A stretch of DNA of 64,000 nucleotides from Roseovarius sp. S88 (GCF_037023735.1 NZ_CP146069.1:2521501-2585500), one strand, 5' to 3'. Shown: positions 1-10,750, counted from the first letter of the stretch. Numbers and translations: made by a program. Notes: a model not told the origin generated them from the letters alone.

Positions 1-422
1 CCGCGAATTTGCTCAGCACGAACCAGCGCTTCACCAACGACGCCACCACCGCCATCGCAGCCGCCATGTTGTTCGGCGCAAGCCAGTTGGCGCAACAGTC
101 CGAGTGTTGGAAAAAGACGTTGGACATTTCAGGTGACGGTCCTGCGAATGTTGGGGCGCACCCGCAGGCCATCACCGAAGAGATGCTGGGCGAGATGACA
201 ATCAACGGTCTGGTTATCGGCCCCAAATCTCGCGCCAACACCACCAAGAACCTGAACAACGTCAAATCCCTGCTCACCTACTACAGCGAGTTTGTTCTAC
301 GCGGTCCCGGCGCCTTTGTTGAAAGCTCCGACAAACATAAGGACTTTGCCGAGGCCATGCGCCGCAAACTGATCCGGGAGTTACGCCTCCCGAACCTATC
401 TTTGTTGCGCCCCACAAAGTGA
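1..422 (+). CDS. DUF1194 family protein (VWA-like), C-terminal part, cut by window edge
   Basis: The frame is open to the first base of the window, so the N-terminus lies outside. The visible part has the pattern of DUF1194 proteins: a TTAIAAAMLFGASQLA helix, CWKKTLDISGDGPANVG, and ITINGLVIG. These are secreted or periplasmic von Willebrand A-like proteins of unknown role. The metal-site residues of the VWA fold would lie upstream and cannot be checked. It ends with TGA at 420-422. Family assignment is from remembered motif pattern; function is unknown. Confidence 0.75.
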   Translation, partial: ANLLSTNQRFTNDATTAIAAAMLFGASQLAQQSECWKKTLDISGDGPANVGAHPQAITEEMLGEMTINGLVIGPKSRANTTKNLNNVKSLLTYYSEFVLRGPGAFVESSDKHKDFAEAMRRKLIRELRLPNLSLLRPTK

Positions 423-450
423 ATGCACAGCGCTGAAACCTGCCTCAGTC

Positions 451-951
451 TCAGTAAATGTACCGAATCTGATCGGCCCAGTAGCGTTCCACCCGGCGCA
501 GCGATGACGTGATCGTGTCGATCCCATCATGGCCAATCACGCCTTTGCTCTCCAACCCCTCCGCATGACGCTCAAAGAGCGCTGCCACCACGTCCCGAAT
601 GCCGCGCCCCTTTTCGGTCAGGCGCACGCGCACCGAGCGGCGGTCAATCTCACAGCGCTGGTGGTGCATATAGCCGGTGTCGACCAGCTTCTTGAGGTTG
701 TAGCTGACATTGCTGCCCTGATAATACCCGCGCGACTTAAGCTCACCGGCGGTCACTTCATTGTCGCTGATGTTGAACAACAACAGCGCCTGGACCGCGT
801 TGATATCAAGGATACCCACGCGCTCAAATTCATCCTTGATCACGTCCAGCAAAAGCCGGTGCAACCGCTCGACCAGCGCCAGCGCATCAAGGTAGTTTGT
901 GAAAAACCCGTCGCCCGTCATCTGCGAGGGCATGTTTGACTGAAAACTCAT
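451..951 (-). CDS. MarR-family transcriptional regulator, LdtR-like
   Basis: A 166-residue winged helix-turn-helix protein. The DNA-binding core reads INAVQALLLFNI, then GSNVSYNLKKLVDTGY (recognition helix) and CEIDRRSVRVRLTEKGR (wing). This wording closely matches the alphaproteobacterial LdtR group, whose Liberibacter member controls an L,D-transpeptidase gene and osmotic tolerance. That link is from family knowledge; the targets here are unknown and no transpeptidase gene is in the window. It is the last gene of a minus-strand set after XRE-sdhE, with an 80-base gap before it that may hold its own promoter. Confidence 0.85.
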   Translation of the reverse strand: MSFQSNMPSQMTGDGFFTNYLDALALVERLHRLLLDVIKDEFERVGILDINAVQALLLFNISDNEVTAGELKSRGYYQGSNVSYNLKKLVDTGYMHHQRCEIDRRSVRVRLTEKGRGIRDVVAALFERHAEGLESKGVIGHDGIDTITSSLRRVERYWADQIRYIY

Positions 952-1031
952 TATACATCTCCGTGCGATACTGCTCGGCGATGGGTTTGGCGGAAAATGC
1001 CCAATATTCAGTTAAATACGCGCAATAACGT

Positions 1032-1304
1032 CTAAAATGCCGCAGACTTGGGCGCGCTGCTCTCTAAAATACGCGAGATGATGCTCCTGAACTTCTCCGG
1101 CGCATGATCCTGTCCGCTGATCCAGATATAGAGATCCTGATCGTTTTCTTCCAAAAGCGCCTCATAGAGATCAAGCTCTTTCGCGCTCATCCCTGCGAGA
1201 TGCGCCTCGGCAAAGCGCATCAGAAGAATATCCATTTCCTTGGTGCCGCGTCGCATTGAGCGCATGTGCAGCCGTTTCAAACGGGTGTGACCGTCTTCAC
1301 TCAA
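1032..1304 (-). CDS. sdhE: FAD assembly factor SdhE (succinate dehydrogenase assembly factor 2)
   Basis: A small acidic protein of about 90 residues that helps attach FAD covalently to the succinate dehydrogenase flavoprotein. The signature RGTKEMD (the RGxxE motif) follows LKRLHMRSMR near residue 20, and the C-terminal half has ELDLYEALLEENDQDLYIW, typical of the family. The frame is open upstream, but the best start is the TTG at 1302-1304, which overlaps the stop of the XRE gene by 8 bases. This implies translational coupling. An ATG start further inside (1263-1265) is possible but would trim conserved residues. No sdh genes are in the window. Confidence 0.85.
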   Translation of the reverse strand: MSEDGHTRLKRLHMRSMRRGTKEMDILLMRFAEAHLAGMSAKELDLYEALLEENDQDLYIWISGQDHAPEKFRSIISRILESSAPKSAAF

Positions 1305-1701
1305 CCGGCTGCTCTCGCACAGAGGACCGTAAGCTGCGCTCCAGCATCGCAAGCCGGTCCGCAGACGCGGTGATCTGCGCGCGCAGGTCGCGCATGTCCT
1401 GCAGAATATTGGCCACATCAGGGTTGCCGCCGTTGCGCTCATCCGGGCCATCCGGCGCATCGCCTTCCCCGCTGATCAGCCACAGCAAAGACACGTTCAG
1501 AACCCCCGCGAGCATCGAAAGCTTGTTGGCGCGTGGCTCATTCAGATCATCTTCCCAAGCGCGCAGCGTCTTGAGCTTGATCCCCAGACGTCGCGCCAAT
1601 TCTTCCTGCGTCATGCCGGCCACCTCGCGGGCGCCTGCCACACGATCCCCAAATGTCGTCGCTTCGGGGTTATACCAGTCGTCTTTGCTCGGTGCGTTCA
1701 T
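1297..1701 (-). CDS. XRE-family helix-turn-helix regulator
   Basis: A 134-residue protein with one Cro/C1-type HTH at residues about 17-72: GDRVAGAREVAGMTQEELAR, RLGIKLKTLRAWEDD and NKLSMLAGVLNVSLLWLI. The remaining 60 residues form a polar, likely coiled-coil tail (LQDMRDLRAQITASADRLAM) that may mediate dimerisation. Its stop codon lies inside the start of sdhE, so the two genes are probably one transcript. It is divergent from the aminotransferase at 1816. Its targets cannot be read from the sequence. Confidence 0.85.
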   Translation of the reverse strand: MNAPSKDDWYNPEATTFGDRVAGAREVAGMTQEELARRLGIKLKTLRAWEDDLNEPRANKLSMLAGVLNVSLLWLISGEGDAPDGPDERNGGNPDVANILQDMRDLRAQITASADRLAMLERSLRSSVREQPVE

Positions 1702-1758
1702 GTTTCACTCTCCAGGCTCCAGGGTCTTGCTTGCACGTAACCCGCAATGTTGTCTTGA

Positions 1759-3018
<1,260 letters not shown>

Positions 3019-3052
3019 GCCTTGATCTAACAATCTGATTTCGGAGCCAAAT

Positions 3053-3466
3053 GTGAGCGGCGAGCTTCCAGACTATTACTTCCGTGTCCGCGACAACGGC
3101 GCCTTCGTCTTTCGCGTAGACACCGAAAACCGTCAGCGCCGCATTGAGATGGACCAGATTGCGGTGGTCAACATCCGCAATGGTCAGATCAAACCACATG
3201 GTGATCGGGAACTAAGCGAAGAGGATCTGAGCGCCATCCAGACCTGGATGGACGAGCGCAGTGCGTTATTGGCCAGGCGCGACATCGACGATATCCATCG
3301 CGCAGTGGATTACCTCAACACCACCACCCATTGGGCCCAGTCGCGCGCCAGTGATGAAGATCTCGAACAGGTCACAGATGCGCTTTTACTGGCCATGCAC
3401 GACCTGCGCTCGGTTCTGGTGCGCAAAAAGGCGGATCGGCTGTTGGCTAGGGATGATGAAGACTAA
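3053..3466 (+). CDS. Conserved hypothetical protein
   Basis: I do not recognise a named family. The 137-residue product has a beta-rich N-terminus (YYFRVRDNGAFVFRVDTENR), a short basic loop, then helical segments (LSEEDLSAIQTWMDERSALL, ATDALLLAMHDLRSVLVRKK-like) and an acidic end. No signal peptide or membrane segment is seen. The start is GTG at 3053 with CGGAG shortly upstream. It follows the aminotransferase in the same direction after 34 bases, so co-transcription is likely. Codon use matches its neighbours, which supports a real gene. Confidence 0.7.
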   Translation: MSGELPDYYFRVRDNGAFVFRVDTENRQRRIEMDQIAVVNIRNGQIKPHGDRELSEEDLSAIQTWMDERSALLARRDIDDIHRAVDYLNTTTHWAQSRASDEDLEQVTDALLLAMHDLRSVLVRKKADRLLARDDED

Positions 3467-3495
3467 AGTCTGTAACCTCACTAAATCATTTTAAA

Positions 3496-4965
3496 TCAAT
3501 CGCTTGAAAGACGGTCTCGAAGTGCGGTTTTGAGCACTTTCCCGTAGTTATTCTTCGGTATATCCTCGACAAAAACATAGGCCTTGGGTCGCTTGAACCG
3601 CGCGATATTTGCAAGGCAATGGGCATCAAGCGTCGCCTCATTCAAGCCCTTTCTATGCGCCACGACAAAGGCCACCACCTCTTCACCCCATTGCTCAGAG
3701 GGACGCCCGATCACCGAGGCCTCAATGACGTCAGGATGGGCCAAAAGCACCTCCTCTACCTCGCGTGGATAGATATTCTGCCCGCCAGAAATGATCATAT
3801 CCTTGGAACGATCCACCAGCGTCAGATACCCCTCATCATCCAGATGCCCCATATCGCCCGTGCGCAACCACCCATCGCGCAGCGTCTCGGCCGTTGCCGT
3901 GGGGTTTTGCCAATACCCCGGCATCACCAGGTCACCTCGCACCTCAACCTCACCAATCTGACCGGACTTCAATATTGCGCCAGAACCATTTGTAATCCTG
4001 AGAGAAACGCCGCTCTGAGCTTGCCCCACTGTGGTAAGTTTCCGCCCCGCCACAATATCTTCCCGACCAAGCGCGGTGATCCCCATCGGTGCCTCACCCT
4101 GCCCGTAGATTTGCAGAAACACAGGCCCAAACTGCGCAAGCGCGGCGCGCAAATCCACCTCATAGAGCGGTGCACCCCCGAGCACGACGCTGCGCAACCC
4201 TTGGCCATTGCGTCCCGCCTCTTGCGCCCAAGCCGTCAGGCGAGTGAGCATCGTTGGCGCCGCAAAGAAGTGCAGCCTGTCATAATGCACCGCCAGATCA
4301 AGCAGCTCCTCCGGATCAAACCCGCCAGACACCTGCACCACATGCCGCGCGCCTTTGAGCACATGCACCAACGCATATAGCCCCGCGCCGTGGCTCATCG
4401 GCGCGGCATAAAGTGTGGTATCGTCCGGCGTGACCTCATCGACCGAGACCAGATAGCTCTCGGTCATCACCTGCAACATACCGTGGGTGATCTGCACCCC
4501 TTTGGGTCGTCCTGTTGTGCCGGAGGTGTAAAACAGCCAGGCTAAATCACCTGAAGCGCGCGCTGCAACGTCCGAGATTGGCGCACTATCAAGCCTGCTG
4601 GGATCAACCACATCCACAGCATCGTGCAGAGCCTCCGCCTGCGCGCCCGTCGACACACACAGTTCAGCCCCGGCGTTGTCCAAAATCCAAGCCGCCTCTT
4701 TGCCATGCAGCCGCGCATTGATCGGTACCGCCACCAGCCCCGCATACCAGATGCCGAAGAGCGAAATGAGGTAATCGGGATGATTGCTCATAAATATCGC
4801 CACCCGATCACCAGGTTTCAGGCCTCGCGCCAAAAATGCCCCGGCCATGCGTGCCGCCCGATCACGAAACCCGACATAGTCACTGACCATATCATGTCCA
4901 TAAAAGATCGCCGGGGCCGCACCCCGCGCCTTTGCCTGATCTTCCAGCCAGCCCGCAATATTCAT
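3496..4965 (-). CDS. Acyl-CoA synthetase (AMP-forming, ANL superfamily)
   Basis: A 489-residue adenylate-forming enzyme that activates a carboxylic acid with ATP and CoA. The P-loop motif is FYTSGTTGRPKGVQITHG, followed by IYGQGEAPMGIT (A5), GWLRTGDMGHLDDEGYL (A7), DRSKDMIISGGQNIYPREVE (A8) and a C-terminal NNYGKVLK with the adenylation lysine (A10). The acid substrate cannot be told: a medium- or long-chain fatty acid is likely. A frame extends 16 codons upstream, but the ATG at 4963-4965 has an ideal GGAGG site 8 bases ahead and begins the conserved region. It is divergent from accB with 268 bases between, which suggests but does not prove a fatty-acid context. Confidence 0.88.
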   Translation of the reverse strand: MNIAGWLEDQAKARGAAPAIFYGHDMVSDYVGFRDRAARMAGAFLARGLKPGDRVAIFMSNHPDYLISLFGIWYAGLVAVPINARLHGKEAAWILDNAGAELCVSTGAQAEALHDAVDVVDPSRLDSAPISDVAARASGDLAWLFYTSGTTGRPKGVQITHGMLQVMTESYLVSVDEVTPDDTTLYAAPMSHGAGLYALVHVLKGARHVVQVSGGFDPEELLDLAVHYDRLHFFAAPTMLTRLTAWAQEAGRNGQGLRSVVLGGAPLYEVDLRAALAQFGPVFLQIYGQGEAPMGITALGREDIVAGRKLTTVGQAQSGVSLRITNGSGAILKSGQIGEVEVRGDLVMPGYWQNPTATAETLRDGWLRTGDMGHLDDEGYLTLVDRSKDMIISGGQNIYPREVEEVLLAHPDVIEASVIGRPSEQWGEEVVAFVVAHRKGLNEATLDAHCLANIARFKRPKAYVFVEDIPKNNYGKVLKTALRDRLSSD

Positions 4966-5233
4966 GAACGTGCCCTCCAAGGTCACAAAATCACCTGAAG
5001 CGTCCTCCGGCAATCCATCTCACTTGCGAATTCTCAGGTAAAATCAGGCGCAAACCGCGTAAAGTGGACGTAGCGTCACCTTTTTTGGAATTCCCCCTCG
5101 CAATCGGGCGGCAAATGCGCCAAATTCCTAGGCAATTCCGCGCTTTTCAAGGGATGACGCATCCCCTATAAGCGCCCAAAAAAGACGCAAAGCCTTGGGG
5201 ACAGGGCAAACATGCAAGGTTCGAGGATACAGG

Positions 5234-5734
5234 ATGCCGAATAAATCGCACGAGGCGGATGTCGCCTTTATCAAGGCCCTGGCAGAAGTGCTTCAAGACA
5301 ACGACCTGACAGAGCTTGAGGTCAAGCGTGATTACGGCGCCGATGATGCCCTCAATGTCCGCGTCAGCCGCAAACAAAAAGTCGTGGCGCAAGTGGCTGC
5401 CGCGCCGGTTGCAGCCCCTGCAGCCGCGCCAGCCGCCCCGGCACCAGCCGCCGCCGCGCCCGCAGCAGAGGCGAGCCAGGCTGAAGATCCCGCAAGTCAT
5501 CCCGGCGCCGTGACCTCGCCCATGGTCGGCACCGTTTACATGCAGGCCGAACCCGGCTCTCCGGCCTTTGTGTCCGTAGGCGATCAAGTGTCAGAGGGCG
5601 ACACGCTTCTCATCGTCGAAGCGATGAAGACCATGAACCACATCCCTGCCCCCCGCGGGGGCACCGTCAAACGCATTCTGGTTGAAGACGGCGCGGCCAT
5701 CGAATTTGGCACGCCCCTCATGATCATCGAGTAG
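5234..5734 (+). CDS. accB: Biotin carboxyl carrier protein of acetyl-CoA carboxylase
   Basis: A 166-residue carrier for the biotin cofactor of acetyl-CoA carboxylase, the first step of fatty-acid synthesis. The N-terminal helix ([19 protein letters not shown]) is followed by an Ala/Pro-rich linker at about residues 55-85. The biotinyl domain then begins with [10 protein letters not shown] and has the biotin-attachment lysine in EAMKTMNHI. The ATG at 5234 is preferred over an in-frame start 13 codons earlier because it sits behind a GAGGATACAGG site and gives the canonical N-terminus. accC follows 7 bases downstream. Confidence 0.95.
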   Translation: MPNKSHEADVAFIKALAEVLQDNDLTELEVKRDYGADDALNVRVSRKQKVVAQVAAAPVAAPAAAPAAPAPAAAAPAAEASQAEDPASHPGAVTSPMVGTVYMQAEPGSPAFVSVGDQVSEGDTLLIVEAMKTMNHIPAPRGGTVKRILVEDGAAIEFGTPLMIIE

Positions 5735-5741
5735 GCCGGAC

Positions 5742-7090
5742 ATGTTCGACAAAATCCTTGTGGCCAACCGTGGCGAGATCGCGCTCCGCGTGATCCGCGC
5801 TGCACGTGAGATGGGCATAAAAACCGTCGCTGTGCATTCCACGGCTGATACTGATGCCATGCATGTGCGCATGGCCGATGAAAGTGTTTGTATTGGCCCT
5901 CCGCCAGGCACGGACAGTTATCTCTCAATCCCCGCGATCATCGCCGCCTGCGAAGTGACCGGCGCACAGGCCATTCACCCTGGCTATGGGTTCTTGTCGG
6001 AAAACGCTAATTTCGTGCAGATCGTCGAGGACCACGACCTCACGTTCATCGGCCCAACCGCCAAGCATATTCAGGTCATGGGCGACAAGATCACCGCCAA
6101 AGACACAATGAAAGAGCTGGGCGTGCCTTGCGTTCCGGGATCTGACGGCGGTGTGCCAGACTTGGAGACAGCACGCGCGCTGTGCAAAGACATCGGCTAT
6201 CCGGTGATCGTCAAGGCCACGGCAGGTGGCGGCGGGCGTGGCATGAAAGTGGCGCAAACCGCCGATGACATCGACATGGCGTTTCAAACCGCCCGGTCAG
6301 AGGCCAAAGCCGCTTTTGGCAATGACGAGGTCTATATCGAAAAATACCTCACCACGCCGCGCCACATCGAGATTCAGGTCTTTGGCGATGGCAAGGGCAA
6401 GGCGGTGCATCTGGGCGAGCGCGACTGCTCCTTGCAGCGCCGCCACCAGAAGGTCCTCGAAGAGGCTCCCGGCCCCTGCATTTCCGAAGAGGAACGCACC
6501 CGCATTGGCAAGATCTGCGCCGATGCCGTGGCCAAGATCGACTATGCCGGCGCAGGTACAATCGAATTCCTTTACGAGAACGGTGAATTCTATTTCATCG
6601 AAATGAACACGCGCCTGCAGGTGGAACACCCCGTCACCGAGGCTATTTTCGGTGTCGATCTGGTACGCGAGCAAATCCGCGTCGCCGCAGGTCTGCCGAT
6701 GTCTTTCAATCAGGACGACCTGAGCATCAATGGCCACGCTATTGAAGTGCGCATCAACGCCGAAAAACTTCCCGAGTTTGCCCCGCGCCCTGGCACAATC
6801 AGCCAGTTTCACGCACCCGGCGGGTTGGGCGTGCGTATGGATTCCGCCCTTTATGACGGCTACACGATCCCACCCTATTACGACAGCCTGATTGCCAAGC
6901 TGATCGTGCACGGGCCCGACCGCGCCTCTGCACTGGCGCGTCTGGACCGCGCTTTGGGGAACTGATCGTCGACGGTGTCGAGACCACCGTGCCGCTCTTC
7001 CATGCGCTTTTGCAGGAAAATGACGTTCTGGATGGATCGTACAATATTCACTGGTTGGAACACTGGTTAGAAACCAACCTGCAGGACTGA
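5742..7090 (+). CDS. accC: Biotin carboxylase subunit of acetyl-CoA carboxylase, single-base frameshift near the 3' end
   Basis: An ATP-grasp biotin carboxylase. It shows the N-terminal [20 protein letters not shown], the glycine-rich ATP loop [49 protein letters not shown] and the catalytic [14 protein letters not shown]. As written, the frame stops at 6963-6965 after LDRALGN. The family C-terminus ([20 protein letters not shown], then [10 protein letters not shown]) continues in the next frame from 6959 to the TGA at 7088-7090. One extra G in the GGGG run at 6956-6959 would restore a protein of about 448 residues, the normal length. As this enzyme is essential, a base-calling error is the likeliest explanation; the alternative is a truncated protein. 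Confidence 0.92.
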
Positions 7091-7253
7091 GCCTCTTCAG
7101 ATTCCCTTATCAGCAATCAGGTGAGCCACAAACGCCTCTTTTTTTGTCGCCACCGAAGTGCGTTCTTTGATTATTTCATCGAACAGCCTAGCATCATTGT
7201 CACGCACCACGGGGCATCGCCCCACTTTTTTAGCTACACAGGGACATGTGCTC

Positions 7254-7871
7254 ATGGCCCAGAACGGAGACGGTCTCGTCCCGGAAATACTGCTGCGCGC
7301 TTATGCGACCGGCATCTTTCCCATGGCGGAATCCCGCGACCATGATGAGCTTTTCTGGGTGGATCCCAGCCGTCGTGGTGTGCTGCCGCTCGATGGGTTT
7401 CACACCTCCCGCTCGTTGGCCAGGCGCATCAGGCGCGCAGAATATAGCGTCAGCCTGAATCAGGATTTCCAAGGCGTGCTCGAAGCCTGTGCAGATCGCC
7501 CAAACACCTGGATCAGCCACGAAATTCAGGCACTCTATTCAAACCTGTTTAGGCTTGGGCACGCTCACTCTCTTGAAATCTGGCAAGACGAGGCCCTGTC
7601 CGGTGGTGTCTATGGTGTCACCCTTGGGGGCGCGTTTTTTGGCGAAAGCATGTTTTCGCGACGCACAGATGCCTCAAAGCTGGCGCTGGCGCATCTCGTC
7701 AATCACCTGCGTCGCTGTGGCTTTACTCTGTTCGACACACAGTTCCTCACCCCTCATCTGGCCCGGCTGGGTGCCATCGAGATTAGTCGAGCGACCTACA
7801 GATCGCATCTGAGCGACGCATTGGACGTAAACGCCGATATCCTGGCGCACCCTCTGGCTTCCACGCTTTAG
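7254..7871 (+). CDS. aat: Leucyl/phenylalanyl-tRNA--protein transferase
   Basis: This enzyme moves Leu or Phe from tRNA to proteins with N-terminal Arg or Lys, marking them for ClpAP. The 205-residue product has LRAYATGIFPMAE near the start, FWVDPSRRGVLPLD, the GGVYGVTLGGAFFGESMFSR core with its conserved glutamate and S-M-F, and FTLFDTQFLTPHLARLG. A frame extends 32 codons further up, but the ATG at 7254 gives the family N-terminus (MAQNGDGLVPEILLRAYATG). It lies downstream of accC, as in many Rhodobacteraceae. Confidence 0.93.
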   Translation: MAQNGDGLVPEILLRAYATGIFPMAESRDHDELFWVDPSRRGVLPLDGFHTSRSLARRIRRAEYSVSLNQDFQGVLEACADRPNTWISHEIQALYSNLFRLGHAHSLEIWQDEALSGGVYGVTLGGAFFGESMFSRRTDASKLALAHLVNHLRRCGFTLFDTQFLTPHLARLGAIEISRATYRSHLSDALDVNADILAHPLASTL

Positions 7872-7877
7872 TCTGTA

Positions 7878-8240
7878 TTATTGCGTCAAACACCGCAGCA
7901 CCCACACGTCATAACGCGGATGCTCCATCGGATTGAGCGCCGGTGACGACGCAATCATCCATCCCGAAAACACCGGTTTGGTGTCATTTTCCGCGTGGAT
8001 CGTCAGAAACGCATAGGCATCCCCCGCCGGGTTGCCCACTGGATGACGGCATTCACCCAACTCAATCCGAAGCGAGCTTTGCTGGTGCGATGTGGCGTTG
8101 GCCATCTCAATGTCTTGAGTGACGCCGTTGATCTTATCAAGCCAGCGCAAAACAACACCTGTTCCAGGCTCAACTTGTTCCTGAGCCAAGACCGGTGTAC
8201 TCAGCATCGCACACAACGTCCAAAGGCCCGCACGTCTCAT
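7878..8240 (-). CDS. DUF2155 domain protein, exported
   Basis: A 120-residue protein with a signal peptide (LWTLCAMLSTPVLAQ, probable cleavage after LAQ). The DUF2155 domain follows: VLRWLDKINGVTQDIEM, then LGECRHPVGNPAGDAYAFL, VFSGWMIASSPALNPMEHPRYDVWVLRC. Two cysteines (in GECR and LRCL) may pair. The role of the family is unknown; it is probably periplasmic. It starts inside the last codons of mlaD (ATGA overlap), so the two are translationally coupled. The fixed neighbourhood with mlaD and NDUFA12 is common in Rhodobacteraceae. Confidence 0.88.
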   Translation of the reverse strand: MRRAGLWTLCAMLSTPVLAQEQVEPGTGVVLRWLDKINGVTQDIEMANATSHQQSSLRIELGECRHPVGNPAGDAYAFLTIHAENDTKPVFSGWMIASSPALNPMEHPRYDVWVLRCLTQ

Positions 8241-8698
8241 TCACCATTGTCCTCATCGCTCCCTGCGACAAATTTGGTCAGCAGGGAAATCAGGCTGATG
8301 GACCCTTGGGTGAACTCGATCTCGTCCCCGGCGGCAAAGTAAAACGGCGATCCTCCGGGAAGAACTTCGACGAAATTCCCGCCCAACAGCCCCTCGGAAC
8401 TGATCGCGAGAGCACTGTCGTCGGGCACTTCGATATCTTCACGGACACTGATCACCGCGCGCGCGCGGTACGTTTCCGGATCAAGCTCTAGCTCGGTCAC
8501 GCGCCCCACTTTGACACCGGCCAGCCGGACATCCGTGCCCACATCCACGCCATCCGCGCTGCGAAAGCTTGCGGTCAGAGCATATTCGCTCGGGGCTGCC
8601 GAAAAACCGGTCACTTGACCTGCGTAAAACAAAAAGCCCGCGGCCACCGCAAGCACGACGCCGCCCACGGCGACCTCTGTCAGGTTTTCATTGCTCAT
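8237..8698 (-). CDS. mlaD: MlaD-type phospholipid transport substrate-binding protein
   Basis: A 153-residue MCE-domain protein anchored by one N-terminal membrane helix (VAVGGVVLAVAAGFLFYAG). The MCE core reads DGVDVGTDVRLAGVKVGRV, VREDIEVPDDSALAISSEGL and LLGGNFVEVLPGG, as in MlaD/Ttg2C. MlaD hexamers bind phospholipid for transport between the membranes by the Mla ABC system. No mlaE, mlaF or mlaC is nearby, so it must work with components encoded elsewhere. It overlaps the DUF2155 gene by 4 bases. Confidence 0.9.
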   Translation of the reverse strand: MSNENLTEVAVGGVVLAVAAGFLFYAGQVTGFSAAPSEYALTASFRSADGVDVGTDVRLAGVKVGRVTELELDPETYRARAVISVREDIEVPDDSALAISSEGLLGGNFVEVLPGGSPFYFAAGDEIEFTQGSISLISLLTKFVAGSDEDNGE

Positions 8699-8752
8699 CG
8701 GGTCACCCCGGCCTCACTGCTTTTATCTGGCGTTCGACCATCGAACACCCAC

Positions 8753-9136
8753 TTATTCTGGCGACCACGCCTCATAGTCGCGTCGGTCTTCGGGATCTCC
8801 GCGTCGGATCGATCCCGCTGGCGCATAGGCCAGGGCCGTCCCCGTCAGATTTTCCTCATGCGGTTTTTCCCAGGTCTTCCGCGGCAACGGTGCTTCGGTC
8901 GGCGGCTCGGCATAAGTATGATGCAACCAGCCATGCCAGTCCGGGCTCACACGGCTCGCCTCAGCCTCACCGTTGAAAATCACCCAGCGCCGCTTGTTCT
9001 CCCGATCCCGGTAAAAGATATTGCCCTGATCATCCTCACCCACTTTCACGCCCTTGCGGCGCGTGTGAATAAGCGTGTTCAGCGTGGCACCGTTCCACCA
9101 GGTCACAGATCGAAGAAGCGTTGTCAGAAGACCCAT
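8753..9136 (-). CDS. NDUFA12-family subunit of NADH:ubiquinone oxidoreductase
   Basis: A 127-residue homologue of the mitochondrial complex I accessory subunit NDUFA12 (B17.2), found in alphaproteobacteria. Typical features are [58 protein letters not shown] and a Pro-rich tail with [12 protein letters not shown]. The ATG at 9134-9136 has GGAGG 7-8 bases upstream; an upstream extension in frame lacks homology. It heads the set NDUFA12-mlaD-DUF2155. The main nuo cluster is not in this window. Confidence 0.92.
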   Translation of the reverse strand: MGLLTTLLRSVTWWNGATLNTLIHTRRKGVKVGEDDQGNIFYRDRENKRRWVIFNGEAEASRVSPDWHGWLHHTYAEPPTEAPLPRKTWEKPHEENLTGTALAYAPAGSIRRGDPEDRRDYEAWSPE

Positions 9137-9321
9137 GGAGTCCCTCCGGTTTTCCCTATTCCAGATATGCCGCAGATAGCGTCCGAGGTCCAGCCCACGC
9201 AATGCCGCAGCGATGGGCAACATGGCTAAACTTTCGCATGCGTGCATTTTCTTTGAGTGAACCGCGCAAGAAGTTCCGAATTTTCTTGCTCATCTGAAAT
9301 TTCGGTTTGGGAAAAGAAAAG

Positions 9322-10584
9322 TCAGCTCGCGCTGGCTTCTTCCTTTTTGGAATCCGCATGCACCATCAACGGTGCCGTCTCAGACGTCACGGCCTCTTCG
9401 TTGACAACCACTTCCTCGACATTCTCAAGACCTGGCAGGTCAAACATCGTATCAAGCAGGATGTCTTCCAGAATAGAGCGCAACCCGCGAGCACCGGTTT
9501 TACGCTCAATCGCGCGTTTGGCGATGGCCACCAATGCATCGTCGGTAAAGCTCAGCTGCACTGTCTCAAGCTCGAACAAACGCTGATACTGTTTGACCAG
9601 CGCATTCTTGGGCTGTGTCAGGATCGTAACAAGCGCGTCTTCATCCAGATCTTCCAGTGTCGCGATCACCGGCAGACGGCCGACAAATTCCGGGATCAGA
9701 CCGAATTTCAGCAGGTCCTCTGGCTCAAGATCCTTGAACACTTCGCCCACATTGCGATCATCCACATCACGCACATCGGCCCCGAAACCCATGGCAGAAC
9801 CCTTGCCACGTTGGCTGATGATTTTGTCGAGACCGGCAAAGGCCCCGCCGCAGATGAAAAGAATATTCGTCGTATCCACCTGCAGGAATTCCTGCTGCGG
9901 ATGTTTGCGCCCGCCTTGCGGGGGCACCGCCGCAACAGTCCCTTCCATCAATTTCAGCAGCGCCTGCTGCACACCTTCGCCTGACACATCGCGTGTGATC
10001 GAGGGGTTTTCGGATTTGCGCGTGATCTTGTCGACCTCGTCGATATAGACAATGCCGCGCTGAGCACGTTCGACGTTGTATTCGCTGGCCTGCAGAAGTT
10101 TCAGGATGATGTTCTCGACGTCCTCACCCACATAGCCCGCCTCAGTTAGCGTCGTGGCATCGGCCATTGTGAACGGCACATCCAGAATACGCGCCAATGT
10201 CTGCGCCAGAAGTGTCTTACCGCAGCCTGTGGGTCCGATCAGAAGAATGTTCGACTTCTGCAACTCAATGTCATTCTTGCCCGAATGATTAAGTCGCTTG
10301 TAGTGATTGTGCACCGCGACCGACAGAACCCGTTTGGCCATCGCCTGTCCGATCACATAATCGTCAAGCACGTCGCAGATCTCTCGCGGGGTCGGCACAC
10401 CGTCGGAAGATTTCAAACCGGCTGTCTTGGTCTCTTCACGAATGATGTCCATACAAAGTTCGACGCATTCGTCGCAGATGAACACTGTTGGACCTGCAAT
10501 CAGCTTGCGCACCTCGTGCTGGCTCTTGCCGCAAAAGCTGCAATACAAGGTGTTTTTACTGTCGCCGCCAGAACTGTTTGCCAT
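9322..10584 (-). CDS. clpX: ATP-dependent Clp protease ATP-binding subunit ClpX
   Basis: The 420-residue AAA+ unfoldase partner of ClpP. An N-terminal zinc-binding domain (CSFCGKSQ ... CDECVELC) is followed by Walker [13 protein letters not shown], Walker [11 protein letters not shown], the pore-2/RKH region [10 protein letters not shown], and the sensor-2 helix [13 protein letters not shown]. The IGF-type ClpP-binding loop reads MGFGAD-like nearby. The ATG at 10582-10584 begins the conserved N-terminus ([19 protein letters not shown]), although the frame stays open 21 codons upstream. It lies downstream of clpP with a 166-base gap, so it may also have its own promoter. Confidence 0.97.
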   Translation of the reverse strand: MANSSGGDSKNTLYCSFCGKSQHEVRKLIAGPTVFICDECVELCMDIIREETKTAGLKSSDGVPTPREICDVLDDYVIGQAMAKRVLSVAVHNHYKRLNHSGKNDIELQKSNILLIGPTGCGKTLLAQTLARILDVPFTMADATTLTEAGYVGEDVENIILKLLQASEYNVERAQRGIVYIDEVDKITRKSENPSITRDVSGEGVQQALLKLMEGTVAAVPPQGGRKHPQQEFLQVDTTNILFICGGAFAGLDKIISQRGKGSAMGFGADVRDVDDRNVGEVFKDLEPEDLLKFGLIPEFVGRLPVIATLEDLDEDALVTILTQPKNALVKQYQRLFELETVQLSFTDDALVAIAKRAIERKTGARGLRSILEDILLDTMFDLPGLENVEEVVVNEEAVTSETAPLMVHADSKKEEASAS

Positions 10585-10750
10585 CTCTCGTACCTTTCGG
10601 GCCTCAAAATTTTCGCCCTGATCCCGCGTCGAACCACGCAGTACCACTTTTACCCAAGACCGTCCCCCTGTGAAGACCGGCGTCCCTAAATTATGCCGCG
10701 CAGCTTAAGACAGGTGCAAGAGCACCACAACGCTTAATTCGCATGCAACA

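Noticed and set aside
529..939. Plus-strand frame of 136 codons across the LdtR-like gene
   Set aside because: Antisense of a protein with well-preserved MarR motifs; no ribosome site.
6956..6965. Programmed frameshift in accC
   Set aside because: A short GGGG run lacks the usual slippery heptamer, an upstream ribosome-like stimulator or a downstream hairpin that I can see, and a second similar lesion in miaB favours a sequencing error.
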